Position numbers and translations under genes: made by a program. A DNA stretch of 64,000 nucleotides, taken from the NCBI RefSeq assembly GCF_010093625.1, contig NW_022985381.1:517478-581477 (forward strand), given 5' to 3'. Below are positions 55,168 through 64,000 of the stretch, in pieces (positions within the stretch are counted from its first letter, which is position 1; each line of letters begins with the position of its first letter). Under the pieces are notes generated by a model. That model was given only the letters and a program-made list of their open reading frames with translations. It was not told the origin of the DNA and made no database searches. Source of the DNA: Macroventuria anomochaeta. Taxonomy: Eukaryota > Ascomycota > Dothideomycetes > Pleosporales > Didymellaceae.

Positions 55168-57240
55168 ATGCAAGCTGTTAGTTTCACACAGCACATTTCG
55201 AGATTGTTTGCTTACTGCTACATCCAGCCCATCCTCAACATCGGCTTCGACACTTCCAGCCATGCGCATCCATTGCCCGTTCGGCCCTCACCGCAGGCTC
55301 TGGAAGAGCAACGTGTTCGAACGTTGATTGCGCACCAATCTTTAGCTGTCAACCTCCATGGGCTGCCTTACGAGCGTGCTGCCACCGTCTCAGACATTCT
55401 GACGCCAAGGATACGACGCTCACCTTTCCATGATGAGGGTAAGCTGGCTGGCTTCACCGACTTATGTTAGCTACAGTGCAGTCTAACCAATTCACGTCTA
55501 GTCACTGCCAACCATCTGGATCTCACCGAGTGTTGGAGGGGCCTATCGCATTCTCAGGCAACGGAGCTCACAATGTGGTACCACTTCTTCCATGAGTGCC
55601 TCCAGGCTGAGGTTCGGGCAAGCTTGTGCGAGGACGTAGTCCAGGGTCTGCTACAAAGTGAAGGTCAGTTGGTCCATAAGCAACCCACTTATATTTCCAC
55701 ATTCTATCGAGAGACGAGTTGTGCTTGATGTCACGTTAAAATTTGGCTAAAACCACACAGAAGCGGTTGACGAAGTCTATCTCGTAGCTCGCATACTTGA
55801 CCATCTCCGCAGCAACAGTCAGCGCGTAATTGATGTCAGCTTTGTTGACCTAATCGACAGCATGATGGGCTTGTTTCATGATCAATTTCCCAATGAAGCG
55901 GCTTCAGTAGCTTCCACCTGGTCGCAATTCTCCGGCGGACTGTCACTGTTCCTACACAACTTCCTTCGTGTACAAGACTGCTTTCTCGACAGTCCCAGCG
56001 GTTCATGTCTCGAGGTCAACTTCGACTTCCAGTATGCTGACACTATCCTGACGGCCACCGGCAATGTTGCATGGCAGCCCCCTAACGTTCGGTTCCTGCA
56101 CCTTACCAGCAGCCGTTTCACAGGCGAACCGTATCGCATCACGCCATTCATATCGAAAGAGGCTCACAGTCCCGTAAGCTCACCAGGTTACGACGAGTAT
56201 ATTGACCAAGTCCACTACACACTTCCGCGATCGTCTTTGAGCTTTCGCTGGAACTCGATGAAGCAACGCTTCGAAGCTATTGTGCCAAACTACGCCGATG
56301 TAAGTTGACTTGTCACTTCAGTACCCTCAGTCCTCTTGATGAAGCTCTTGGCTTCTGATCATTGGGTTTGGCTGATGCAGAGCGCTAGGGGAAGCCGCGC
56401 ACCGTCGAGACTGTGTTGAAGGCCACGATCATAACCCCTTTTCCGGACGATGTGAAGTTCGAACGACAGTCACGTTGGATCATTAAACTTGATGTCAAGC
56501 CTGCGGAGGATAACGGCAAGCTCTCATTTACACACATTGAGAACAAGCCCCTCAATCAGGCTGACTTCTCCAAACACAATTTTTGGATCCAGCCAGTTTA
56601 CGCCTTCAGAGACCCATTTTGCACAGAGCTCTGGGGTTCTGAACGTGGGACCGTCGTTCGGAAGACATCTGGAAACAGATCTGACTCTCCATCCCCACAG
56701 AAGCGAAAGGTGTCGAAACCTGAAGTCGTTGATGCAGCCCTTGATACCAAGCGCATCCGCCGCGAGTTGGACGACGAGGCTGAGAATGATGAAGAGAAGC
56801 GGGCTCGTTTGTTGGATGAGGCGTCCTAGTGGGAGGCAGACGACACTCGCGCTGACAATGATCGTTCAAACGCAGCTCAATTCGGTGATGCTCTATACCA
56901 CACCTGTTCTCCCAACGAATCACCACGCACCTGGTACCGCCAGCTGGAACAGCATGATAGTGGAACATCGTCGCCCAATACCCCACTGGCTGGCTCAGAA
57001 AGCTCAGCGCCAAAGAGCGCTGTCGATTTGGGTTATGACGCTCTTCAGCAGCAGCAGATCCTACGCAACTATCAAGAGTTTGCAGACCGCAAGTTATTCA
57101 AGGACGCCGGCCTCATCAGCCCGGTGAGCGATGGGGAGCGCAGAGTCTTCGAGAGCATTTTTCTTGAGGACAGTGAGGAGTGGTCGGCAGTGACTGACGG
57201 AAGTATGGTGAATTTCGACACCGTCATGGGTGAGATTTAG
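55168..57240 (+). CDS. Unknown protein gene, four exons, interrupted by one in-frame TAG
   Basis: I do not recognise the family. The exons 55168..55438, 55502..55663, 55761..56299 and 56389..57240 have good splice sites (GTAAGC, GTCAGT, GTAAGT; TAG/CAG) and keep frame, giving MQAVSFTQHISRLFAYCY, VTANHLDLTECWRGLSHSQ, EAVDEVYLVARILDHLRS, LNLMGL-like helices, then an apparently beta-rich part (FDFQYADTILTATGNVAWQP) and a basic segment with an NLS-like PQKRKVSKPE. TAG at 56827 (codon 471) ends this frame at 470 residues, but the same frame then stays open for 136 codons to TAG 57238, coding for WEADDTRADNDRSNAAQFG, NYQEFADRKLFKDAGLISP, FESIFLEDSEEWSAV. The second part looks coding, so a recent nonsense mutation, readthrough or sequence error are all possible. 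The gene lies 298 bp from the kinase, same strand. Confidence 0.72.
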
Positions 57241-57565
57241 GGATGGGGTTGTGTTTCGTATTGGGTTGAACACGCTATCGCCGTTTGGGCTTGCTGCACA
57301 TCATTGTGATGCAGTTGGGTGGCACTACGATCGTCACGAACATGGCATTGGTACGTATGATCAATCGAATGCATTGATACCTAGCTTGCTCCTTTCCTTT
57401 TTGCATGCTTAATGAGTATCCAAATCGGTCGTTGACTTCAGCGTTTCGTTCGCTGCCGATGACAATCGTGCTGCGTGGCAGCCATGCTGTCTGGACTGAC
57501 CAAGATCAAACGAAGTCTTGAGACAGGTGGTATATCAGCTTCTGCATTACTCACATTCACCTCTT
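57241..57565. other. Short intergenic region
   Basis: 325 bases between two plus-strand genes. Nothing specific seen. Confidence 0.5.
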
Positions 57566-60472
57566 ATGAATAACACGATGACAATACACAGCTCTGATCT
57601 AAACAACTTCCTGACCATCATTTCAACACTCACTCTTGGACTCGTTGCCGCCATCCTAGTAGCTGCCTTTTTCGCAAGTGGCGCGTACCTTGTATATCGC
57701 TTACTAGTTTGCCATCAACAGCGCGTCGGTCAACTCCATAAGCGTGTTGACCGCATGGCTGATGCTCTGGATGAGACAGAAGAGAGGCGGATAAGGCATA
57801 TCTCGGGGTATCCAGATTTTGGGTATCCACCTGAGTGGATTCCAATGGGCTTGGGGGGCGACCGAGCGCTGTATAGACGGCCACGTGTGGTGCCAGTATA
57901 CAACCCAATCGTACATGCGCAGTATGGTGATCAAAATCAGGGTGGGTTCGATCCGTTTGATACTAGTATGATGGGTCAGCAGATGAGCACGAGTGGCTGT
58001 CAAGATATTGAGCAGACAGAGGAGAGCAGGAGTGAAGATTGCGATTGGCACGCTGCAACGCGGGAACAAGAACAACGCTACGCCCGCCTTAGGCAGTCCG
58101 AACAACAACTAGAACCTGAGCAAGGGCATGTGCAAATGGCCGAGACTGAAAAGAGTCTGGGCACGAGAGTTATCAGGAACAGTCCCGCCCAGCAGAGCCG
58201 CGAAATCGGCGAAGCCACAGGTCCACGCAGGTACGGTATATCACCGCAGCCATCGTCTTCTTCCGACGACGGCGAAACATCTTCCCCAAAATTCAACTCC
58301 GCGCAGCCCCCTCCACACGTGAAGAGCCTGAGTGGCACAACACTGCACGATGTCCTTACCGGTGAAAAAGGAAGTGGATGTCAAATCGTTCGACATATCC
58401 ACGCTTGCTCGATCCGCTACTCCGAGAAACCAGATGGTCACTTCGAACACTTCCACCACAATGACGACGATGATCCAGGTCCGACCAAACCTCACCCTCA
58501 CTACGAGCAGATAGCGGTGAATGGTGAGATTGTGGTTAGGCATGATACTGGTGTGGAGTCGACTCCTATGGACAACCATACCGGCCCTATACCTTATCGA
58601 ACAGCCAGTATCACGGCCGCTCATGATGAAGATGACATTGCTCTGATCCATGCTGATCCTGTTACTTCTCGGACGGTCAGTGTCGTGGTATCGCATGAGG
58701 ATGGCATTCCGCCTGAGAACAGGACCAACATCACTCTTTCGCGATTCCGAAGAGCACAGATTATGCAGACGGGGAGGGCACTGGAGAACGTACATGCTAG
58801 ACGGAATGAGAGGGATGTGGAGGGAAGGGAGGCGCTGGAGAGCGCTGGGCTAAATACGAGCAACACACCTTCGAATTCCACTAGCAGCGGCAATGCAGGC
58901 CAACGTAACGAAGGTGATGAGCCTTCATCTGTAGGCATACAGCACAACCATCCTAACTCTCCCACCGAGGAAGAAATCGCACGTCTTCACAACACGCCTG
59001 TGCAATGGCCGCAGCCTGCACATCATGCAAACGAAACGGACCAATCGAGACGCGCACATAGCGGCGACAGCATGGAGGCTGACCGACAGGCTGAGATTGA
59101 TCGGGATCTGGATACGGTATATGATAAGTATGCACAATTCCAAGCTGATGAGTTTGTGAGGCAATACCCACACCTTGCTGAACAGGGAAGGCAACAAGAA
59201 CAAGGACATGCACCTGACATGCGAGGAGGCTACGGATTGGACCGTGCTTCTGAAGAAGAGGAAGAGACGAGCGTCGAGGAGGCGCAGTGGCTTGACAGAC
59301 AGCAATTACTGGCAGCTCAACAGCAGGAACATTCACCGAGAGAACGAGCTGCTGAAGCCGAACGAGCTTTTTGGCAGCGCCATCGTGAGGGATTGGATGC
59401 TGACACCACACGTTGGAACGAGCGACGGGCTGCTGGGCGAGTACGATGCGCTGCATACCCGATGGATCTGGACAGAGAGTTTGTGTATCAACGTCATTTC
59501 GAGTCAGCGGATGAAGCTGTGGTGAATGAAGAAGAGTTGAGACCAGTATCTTACAGACACCAACCACGACGTAGACTCTTCGGGGCTGAAGATGCCCCAG
59601 TCCGCCAGTCCGCACATCATTGCGAGCTCCGTCAGCGACCGAACTTTCTAGCGCTGGAAGAAGATGTCCTGCAAGCCGAAACCTTGGAACAGTGTGAGAG
59701 CATCGGTAACTCTCTGGCCGAACTTCAGCTTGCGCTTAACAGAAGACATGCGGATCTGACAGAGGCTCGTAGGTTGCGGCAGAACGCAAGAAGCGCCGCA
59801 CGAGCAGCACGTGCAAATGTGCACCGGGATCTGCAACGGCTCGCAATAGCAAGTACGAGCCTGCAATTCTCAGCAGTGGCGACTCGCACACTCATGCAGA
59901 ACGCGAGAAATGCTGCACGAGTATGCCGGAATTTTGATGTGGACGACGAAGAGCGATACTCCTTCACTGCTCAGTACCCGATGAACTACGATGGTGTATC
60001 GCAATTTGGAGATGGCGAAGACGAAGGAAACGAGGACGAGAGAGATGTAATGGATGACCTCGCTTCCCACAGATCAGGCAGTGCACCACCGCATATACGC
60101 GGTGGTGCTGCCGATGAAGATGATGCAGAGAGATTGAGCAAGAAGTGCAGTGCACCCGCGTACGTTGGACTGAGCAGCGACGACAATAGCGTCACAGCAA
60201 CGACCACTGTGGCATCCTCGTCTTGCAACAAGTCCCTCTCGCCACCGCGCATACGCGGCGGAGTCAGTGATCCCTATAAATTCATAGGGCGTCCAGCCAT
60301 TGGATACGCAGATCCGCGCGATCTCGGTATCGTGTACGTACCCACCGATCCCGGACCCCCAACGCATCACGCTCTCGCCTGCTGCTATACATGCACACCT
60401 TTACGATCTTCCGGTGGAGGGGAGAGTAGAGAGTTTGGAGCAAGGATCGGAGTATCTGGGAGGACTGCCTAA
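57566..60472 (+). CDS. Large acidic single-pass membrane protein of unknown function, single exon
   Basis: One frame of 968 residues from ATG 57566 (MNNTMTIHSSDLNNFLTI) to TAA. There is one clear membrane span close to the N-terminus (about residues 21-48: LTLGLVAAILVAAFFASGAYLVYRLL) followed by a basic segment (CHQQRVGQLHKRVDR), so the long remainder is probably cytosolic. The rest is hydrophilic, rich in Glu, Gln, Asp, Arg and Ala, with predicted coiled coil or disorder (RQSEQQLEPEQGHVQM; QALNRRHADLTEARRLRQNARSAARAAR and a similar ARTLMQNARNAARVCR). Near the end PPHIRGGAADEDD and SPPRIRGGVSDP are a short repeated motif. No enzyme motif. Lack of introns and stable frame argue for a real, possibly lineage-restricted gene. 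An upstream in-frame extension to 57518 has no ATG. Confidence 0.78.
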   Translation: MNNTMTIHSSDLNNFLTIISTLTLGLVAAILVAAFFASGAYLVYRLLVCHQQRVGQLHKRVDRMADALDETEERRIRHISGYPDFGYPPEWIPMGLGGDRALYRRPRVVPVYNPIVHAQYGDQNQGGFDPFDTSMMGQQMSTSGCQDIEQTEESRSEDCDWHAATREQEQRYARLRQSEQQLEPEQGHVQMAETEKSLGTRVIRNSPAQQSREIGEATGPRRYGISPQPSSSSDDGETSSPKFNSAQPPPHVKSLSGTTLHDVLTGEKGSGCQIVRHIHACSIRYSEKPDGHFEHFHHNDDDDPGPTKPHPHYEQIAVNGEIVVRHDTGVESTPMDNHTGPIPYRTASITAAHDEDDIALIHADPVTSRTVSVVVSHEDGIPPENRTNITLSRFRRAQIMQTGRALENVHARRNERDVEGREALESAGLNTSNTPSNSTSSGNAGQRNEGDEPSSVGIQHNHPNSPTEEEIARLHNTPVQWPQPAHHANETDQSRRAHSGDSMEADRQAEIDRDLDTVYDKYAQFQADEFVRQYPHLAEQGRQQEQGHAPDMRGGYGLDRASEEEEETSVEEAQWLDRQQLLAAQQQEHSPRERAAEAERAFWQRHREGLDADTTRWNERRAAGRVRCAAYPMDLDREFVYQRHFESADEAVVNEEELRPVSYRHQPRRRLFGAEDAPVRQSAHHCELRQRPNFLALEEDVLQAETLEQCESIGNSLAELQLALNRRHADLTEARRLRQNARSAARAARANVHRDLQRLAIASTSLQFSAVATRTLMQNARNAARVCRNFDVDDEERYSFTAQYPMNYDGVSQFGDGEDEGNEDERDVMDDLASHRSGSAPPHIRGGAADEDDAERLSKKCSAPAYVGLSSDDNSVTATTTVASSSCNKSLSPPRIRGGVSDPYKFIGRPAIGYADPRDLGIVYVPTDPGPPTHHALACCYTCTPLRSSGGGESREFGARIGVSGRTA

Positions 60473-61058
60473 CTCGGCTGATTGTGATACCACCTCCAGT
60501 ATATTTAGCTTTAACTATATAGAGTTGAAACGAATCGCTGATAAGAGAAGCTCCCTGGTGATACAATGGGAACCAAGGTGCAACAAGCGAGGCTAATTGT
60601 AGGTGTTGTGGTTGATTGATCCATTCCATGTACGTTGAGGTTGAAGATACTTTAGGGGCTCGGCCCGAGGGGTCAGACCTCTTGCACCCATTTCAACTTA
60701 CTACTAAGCTACTTGCAGAGGTTATATAGGCACTAGAAGCTCTATAGGGCGGACGATTCGTGAGATAAGCTTAATTAGCGTTTGGCGATTCTGAAACGTC
60801 TGCATAGCCCGAGCAAAGTCGAAAAGGGTGAGCAGAGGGAGAAGGATATGGAGAGACTGAACGCGGTGAGAAGTTGGCAGTTCAGTGATGGGAGTGGAGC
60901 GACGTAGAGGACGGGGGGGGGGGGGTGAACTAGATGGAAATGCGGGGTGTTTGTTTAGTCATGAGAAACCGTAGTCCGCAAGGGGCGGTCATATACAGCT
61001 TTTTAGTTCGCTGAAAATATAGGTTTCTGGTTCTAGTTCGATAGCGAAGGGATTGTGC
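60473..61058. other. Intergenic region with poly-G tract
   Basis: Convergent 3' flanks of the membrane-protein gene and the GH43 gene. A run of 13 G at 60913-60925. No gene seen. Confidence 0.55.
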
Positions 61059-62072
61059 TCAAGCCCACCTAGCATTCAACGCATCGACCTGGGTCGCAGT
61101 AATCGGCAGTACACTCCCGTGGCGCAAGTTTGCGGGCCAGGCTGAGCGGTCCGATGCTGTCCACACACCACCCTCAACATTCGTGCTCTCATACGGCCTA
61201 TACCCGTCCGCGCCGTAGAAATCGAGTAGCAGATGCGCCTTCCCCTCAACCTCATTATCCCAGTACACCGCCGGGCCCTCGACACCAGACTCAATGATGC
61301 TGCCAGCACCCTGAGGCCTTGTCCAGGTTCCAAACACGCCGGTGGTGGAAACCTCAGTGAAAACCGTCTTCGCGGTCTCGTCCTTGACGAAGCGCGCATA
61401 CGCGTTATTGCCGAGGGAGAGGAACTCGAGATCGATGACGTTGGTTGGCGAGTAGTCGATATAATCTCCCGGCTCTCCAAACGTCTTGAAATCACTCGTA
61501 TACGCGTACCGCAGTTTGATCGCGCTCGGCGCACCAGTGTGGCCCGGGTCGTCTGCGCCGTAGAACTTGGAGGCCCAGTGCACGAGATACTGAGCCTTTT
61601 TTTCGTCGAAGATGGCGCTGGGCGCCCATACCATTCCCGCACTGGCATCTTCAACCTCGATTAGACGTTCGCTGGTCCAGGTCGTCAGGTCTGTGGACTC
61701 CCAGATGAAGATCGAGCGGCTGCCGTTGCGTTGCGCGATGTCCCATGTCGTTTTGCCGATGTCAAGGTCCGTGCCGATGATGTAGTATTTCCCATCGTTT
61801 TTGCTGGCGATGATCGAGGGATCCCGGACGCCCTTGGTTCCTAGGGTGGGGACGATGATTGGTTGACCGCCGTTGAGGGGGTTCATGGAAGCGGCATTAT
61901 TGCCCTTTGACTGGTAGAAGTAGACGTTTGGCGCATCGCCGAGGAAGAAGACGCCTAGGTAGCCGGTGAGGGAGGAGTTGGCGTTGTCGCGTGGAGTGAT
62001 GTGGGAAGAGAAGTCGAGGGCAGGTGCGGCAAGTGCGCCTGGTAGCAGCGCAAGGCAAGAGAGGAATCGCAT
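61059..62072 (-). CDS. Secreted glycoside hydrolase family 43 protein
   Basis: A five-bladed beta-propeller hydrolase, predicted to act on arabinose- or xylose-containing plant polysaccharides outside the cell. 337 residues, single exon, from Met at 62072, chosen because a signal peptide follows (MRFLSCLALLPGALA-APA); an in-frame Met at 62132 would add 20 basic residues in front. GH43-type motifs are GYLGVFFLGDAPNVYFYQS, KGVRDPSII (Asp of the catalytic base position), KYYIIGTDLDI, WESTDLTTW, VWAPSAIFD (the WAP motif), VIDLEFL (Asp, pKa modulator) and ESGVEGPAVYW (Glu, general acid). All three catalytic acids therefore seem present. The substrate (arabinan, xylan side chain, galactan) cannot be told from sequence alone. 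Confidence 0.92.
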   Translation of the reverse strand: MRFLSCLALLPGALAAPALDFSSHITPRDNANSSLTGYLGVFFLGDAPNVYFYQSKGNNAASMNPLNGGQPIIVPTLGTKGVRDPSIIASKNDGKYYIIGTDLDIGKTTWDIAQRNGSRSIFIWESTDLTTWTSERLIEVEDASAGMVWAPSAIFDEKKAQYLVHWASKFYGADDPGHTGAPSAIKLRYAYTSDFKTFGEPGDYIDYSPTNVIDLEFLSLGNNAYARFVKDETAKTVFTEVSTTGVFGTWTRPQGAGSIIESGVEGPAVYWDNEVEGKAHLLLDFYGADGYRPYESTNVEGGVWTASDRSAWPANLRHGSVLPITATQVDALNARWA

Positions 62073-62612
62073 GTTCAGCGGTTGGAATCTTTGGAGGGTG
62101 CGGATGAGACTTGAAGATCTTCGGTGGAACATTCCATGCGTTTTATCCTACGTCCGAATCTTCATGAACGACGTCCATAACGAGGCAGAGACGTTAACCC
62201 GGACACCGAGCTCGGTACATGCTGGTGCACTTCACGGTCGGCCCGGATGCCATTACGAGAAGTTGCAGCGCTTCGGCGCGTCGGCGAAATCTTTGTGGAG
62301 ATCGTGGGCGCGGGGTTACACTGAGAACTGGAGTTGCATGGACAAGCAAGGCGGTTTCTCCGGATCTGCACAGGGCCAAGGCCGCGGTCGAGCTGGATAC
62401 GACGACCACGTCCGGCGCGTGCCTGGAGACGGCTAATTGCTTGTGCTGGACTGATGAGGTCCTGCTACTAGTTTTAGTGTTTTGCTCGTCATGTGCTTTC
62501 GCGCCGAGAGGAGCGAGTGGTGGATTTACGAGGTAGAAACAAGTTCGAATTGGTATCTTCCTGTGTTCCAAATGCGGAAAAGAACGCCGGAAAATGCTGC
62601 TGAGAGAGGGTC
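62073..62612. other. Intergenic region between GH43 and Yju2 genes
   Basis: 540 bases: GH43 promoter and the 3' flank of the Yju2 gene. Frames on both strands show no motif. Confidence 0.5.
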
Positions 62613-63482
62613 TCAATCATCGTCGCTGTCATAGCCCGCTACCAGCATCGTCGAGAGCTTCGAGGGAGCGGGTGCAGCCTTGACTGGTGCTGACACGGCC
62701 GGCGCAGGTGCCTTCTTCTTGATTCCAAGGGCTGCCCCAAAGTCTTTCTTCTCCTTTGGCTTCTTGCTGAAGGCCGGGGTTGCTACGACTTCGATAGGCT
62801 CATCCACCATGTCCTCGTCAATGTCCTCCTCGCCAAGATCTGGCATTTCGCGGTTCGCAAAGGCTCGTCGCGCTGCTTCAGCATCTTCCTCGTCGTGCTT
62901 CTGCCGCCGAGCGTCTGCGTCGTCTGGAGGGGGTGCTACGTCCACGCTTGTGCCGTCCTGCTCTGCCTTTGCTATGCGCGCGTTCCTCGAACGAATCTCA
63001 TCGAGCGCATCTGCAATAGCCATCTCCGTCTTGGCGTCCATGACCTTCGACTCGAGCTCCTTCATAGCATCCCTTTCTGCCTCCTCCTTCTCCAGCCTGT
63101 CGAGACGCTCCTCCTCGGTCTCCTCTGCGAGCTTGGCCTCTCTCCAGGGCTCGAAGTTTCGCTTCGCGCCCCTTTCGCACTCGTAGTCCATGTTCTTTGG
63201 ATCGGTCTTGAATGTGATCTCGCCGGAACAGCGTGTGCAGCGGATGTAGAATCTGAAGATGGCGATGGCGTAGTACTTTTCGTCTGTCGTCTCTTTGCGC
63301 GCGTTGAATTTGCGCCCTTTGTAGATGAACTCTCCGCAGTGCGTGCACTTCATAGAGAAGGGGGCCATGAGGCGAACGGTCTGGAGCTTGGGGCCGGCAT
63401 TCTTGGGGCCGCGCTGGCGAGTGATCTTCGACGGATCGAAGTCTGGGGGGTAGTACTTGGTGAGCACCTTTCGTTCGGACAT
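62613..63482 (-). CDS. Pre-mRNA splicing factor Yju2 (CWC16/CCDC94 family)
   Basis: A nuclear step-one splicing factor that joins the spliceosome with the NineTeen complex before branching. 289 residues, single exon. The highly conserved N-terminus (MSERKVLTKYYPPDFDPSKI) is followed by MKCTHCGEFIYKGRKFNARKE and IRCTRCSGEITFKTDPKNMD, the two CxxC pairs that bind zinc, and NFEPWREAK. A long acidic coiled coil (about 115-170) and a disordered C-terminus with KKPKEKKDFGAALGIKKK and the final acidic YDSDDD complete it, as in other members. The start is unambiguous because MSERKVL is the family start. It diverges from the Cdc16-like gene, start codons 400 bp apart. Confidence 0.95.
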   Translation of the reverse strand: MSERKVLTKYYPPDFDPSKITRQRGPKNAGPKLQTVRLMAPFSMKCTHCGEFIYKGRKFNARKETTDEKYYAIAIFRFYIRCTRCSGEITFKTDPKNMDYECERGAKRNFEPWREAKLAEETEEERLDRLEKEEAERDAMKELESKVMDAKTEMAIADALDEIRSRNARIAKAEQDGTSVDVAPPPDDADARRQKHDEEDAEAARRAFANREMPDLGEEDIDEDMVDEPIEVVATPAFSKKPKEKKDFGAALGIKKKAPAPAVSAPVKAAPAPSKLSTMLVAGYDSDDD

Positions 63483-63882
63483 GGCGGCGGATTGCGGGTG
63501 CGCTGGTGCGGGACGAGAGAGCCGTGACGTGCGATCCCACGTGGGCGGGAAAGCCGGGGTGGAGGCGACAGGTGAGAGAGTGGCTGGTGGAGAGTGGCTG
63601 GTGGAGAGTGGCTGGTGGAGAGTGGCTGGTGGAGAGTGGCTGGTAGAGAGTGGCGGACAGAGAGAGAGAGGATGAGAGAGAGGATGAGAGAGAGGAGAAG
63701 CTGGGTGACGACGACTTCTGCTGAGTGGCTATGGCTTGGCACTCCCGAACTCCCCGCAGCCAGGGTTGTCCCACATGCCCACGCGCAAGGCTGGCGCGAT
63801 CAACAACGCGAAACACCAACCTGCTGACTAGACCTCAAGCACCGCCGCCACGCCTCACAGCAACGCATGGCCTAGCAGAGAC
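63483..63882. promoter_or_regulatory. Divergent Yju2 / Cdc16 promoter with tandem repeats
   Basis: 400 bp between two divergent start codons. It contains a 14-bp tandem repeat array (63577-63654) and a GA-rich tract with 12-bp units GATGAGAGAGAG (about 63659-63695). An ATG at 63867 followed by GCC TAG is a two-codon upstream ORF ahead of the Cdc16 start. Confidence 0.6.
63577..63654. repeat. 14-bp tandem repeat AGAGTGGCTGGTGG
   Basis: Five full copies and a partial one. Four are perfect and the fifth has one change (GGTAG). Likely length-variable. Confidence 0.92.
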
Positions 63883-63979
63883 ATGGAAAAGTACCTGCGC
63901 GAGTGGCGGCAGGATGCCGTCAACAAGCACCAGTACGACACGGCCATCTTCGTCGCCGACAAGCTGCTGGCCATCACCG
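63883..63979 (+). CDS. Anaphase-promoting complex subunit Cdc16/Cut9 (APC6), N-terminus only
   Basis: First exon of a gene running off the window. ATG 63883 opens MEKYLREWRQDAVNKHQ, YDTAIFVADKLLAITG, matching the first TPR-like helix pair of Cdc16/Cut9, a TPR scaffold subunit of the APC/C ubiquitin ligase. GTGCGT at 63980 is a plausible donor (exon end in phase 1), although the frame stays open to the edge of the window. Only 33 residues are visible, so the family call is moderate. Confidence 0.72.
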
Positions 63980-64000
63980 GTGCGTCGCATCCTGAGACCC

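Noticed and set aside
1..64000. CRISPR arrays, rRNA genes, prophage
   Set aside because: None seen; intron-rich fungal gene structures make prokaryotic features implausible.

Overview
This window is chromosomal DNA of a filamentous ascomycete. Genes are mostly 1-4 kb apart, introns are 47-80 bp with GTANGT donors and CTAAC/CTGAC branch sites, and the proteins (KRE2-type GT15 mannosyltransferase, p24 with FF tail, Spc97/98 protein, NWD-type WD40 tail, fungal GH43) are fungal. Several sequences, such as the NACHT-WD40-type tail and the class III aminotransferase style, suggest a Dothideomycete, probably Pleosporales; that placement is inference.

Layout. 0-0.5 kb: the 3' end of a WD40 (NLR/HET-type) gene. 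2.8-3.7 kb (-): dienelactone hydrolase. 4.5-5.5 kb (-): GTP cyclohydrolase I with a GC-AG intron. 7.3-10.9 kb (+): CTK1/CDK12-like kinase with long RS- and RD-rich N-terminal regions. 13.6-14.5 kb (+): small C2H2 zinc-finger protein. 15.6-16.7 kb (+): a MITE-like element abutting a broken class III aminotransferase. 20.7-22.2 kb (+): Ser/Pro-rich protein of unknown function.

24.2-33.0 kb is a decayed accessory block. It holds a disrupted zinc-finger regulator with a zinc finger missing ligands, two abutting MITE-like elements, an intact short-chain dehydrogenase, amidase and alcohol dehydrogenase remnants, an intact polysaccharide-deacetylase-family gene, and an amino-acid transporter with a nonsense codon and frameshifts. 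The gene content looks like a former small catabolic cluster; that function is inferred.

33.5-64 kb is largely housekeeping: acetoacetyl-CoA synthetase (GC-AG intron), a broken AT-hook-like gene, GT15 mannosyltransferase divergent from a GCP5-like gamma-tubulin complex protein, a p24 cargo receptor with an 11-bp last exon, USP7/Ubp15 deubiquitinase divergent from mitochondrial PDK/BCKDK-type kinase, an unknown gene interrupted by one in-frame TAG, a large acidic single-pass membrane protein, secreted GH43, and splicing factor Yju2 divergent from the start of APC/C subunit Cdc16.

No rRNA, tRNA, CRISPR array or complete autonomous transposon was found. The features least explained by known families are the MITE-like elements, the mixed live/dead gene block, a 20-bp perfect palindrome upstream of the deacetylase, an intron-internal duplication, and the in-frame stop at 56.83 kb. 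I did not find convincing evidence of a wholly new multi-gene system.
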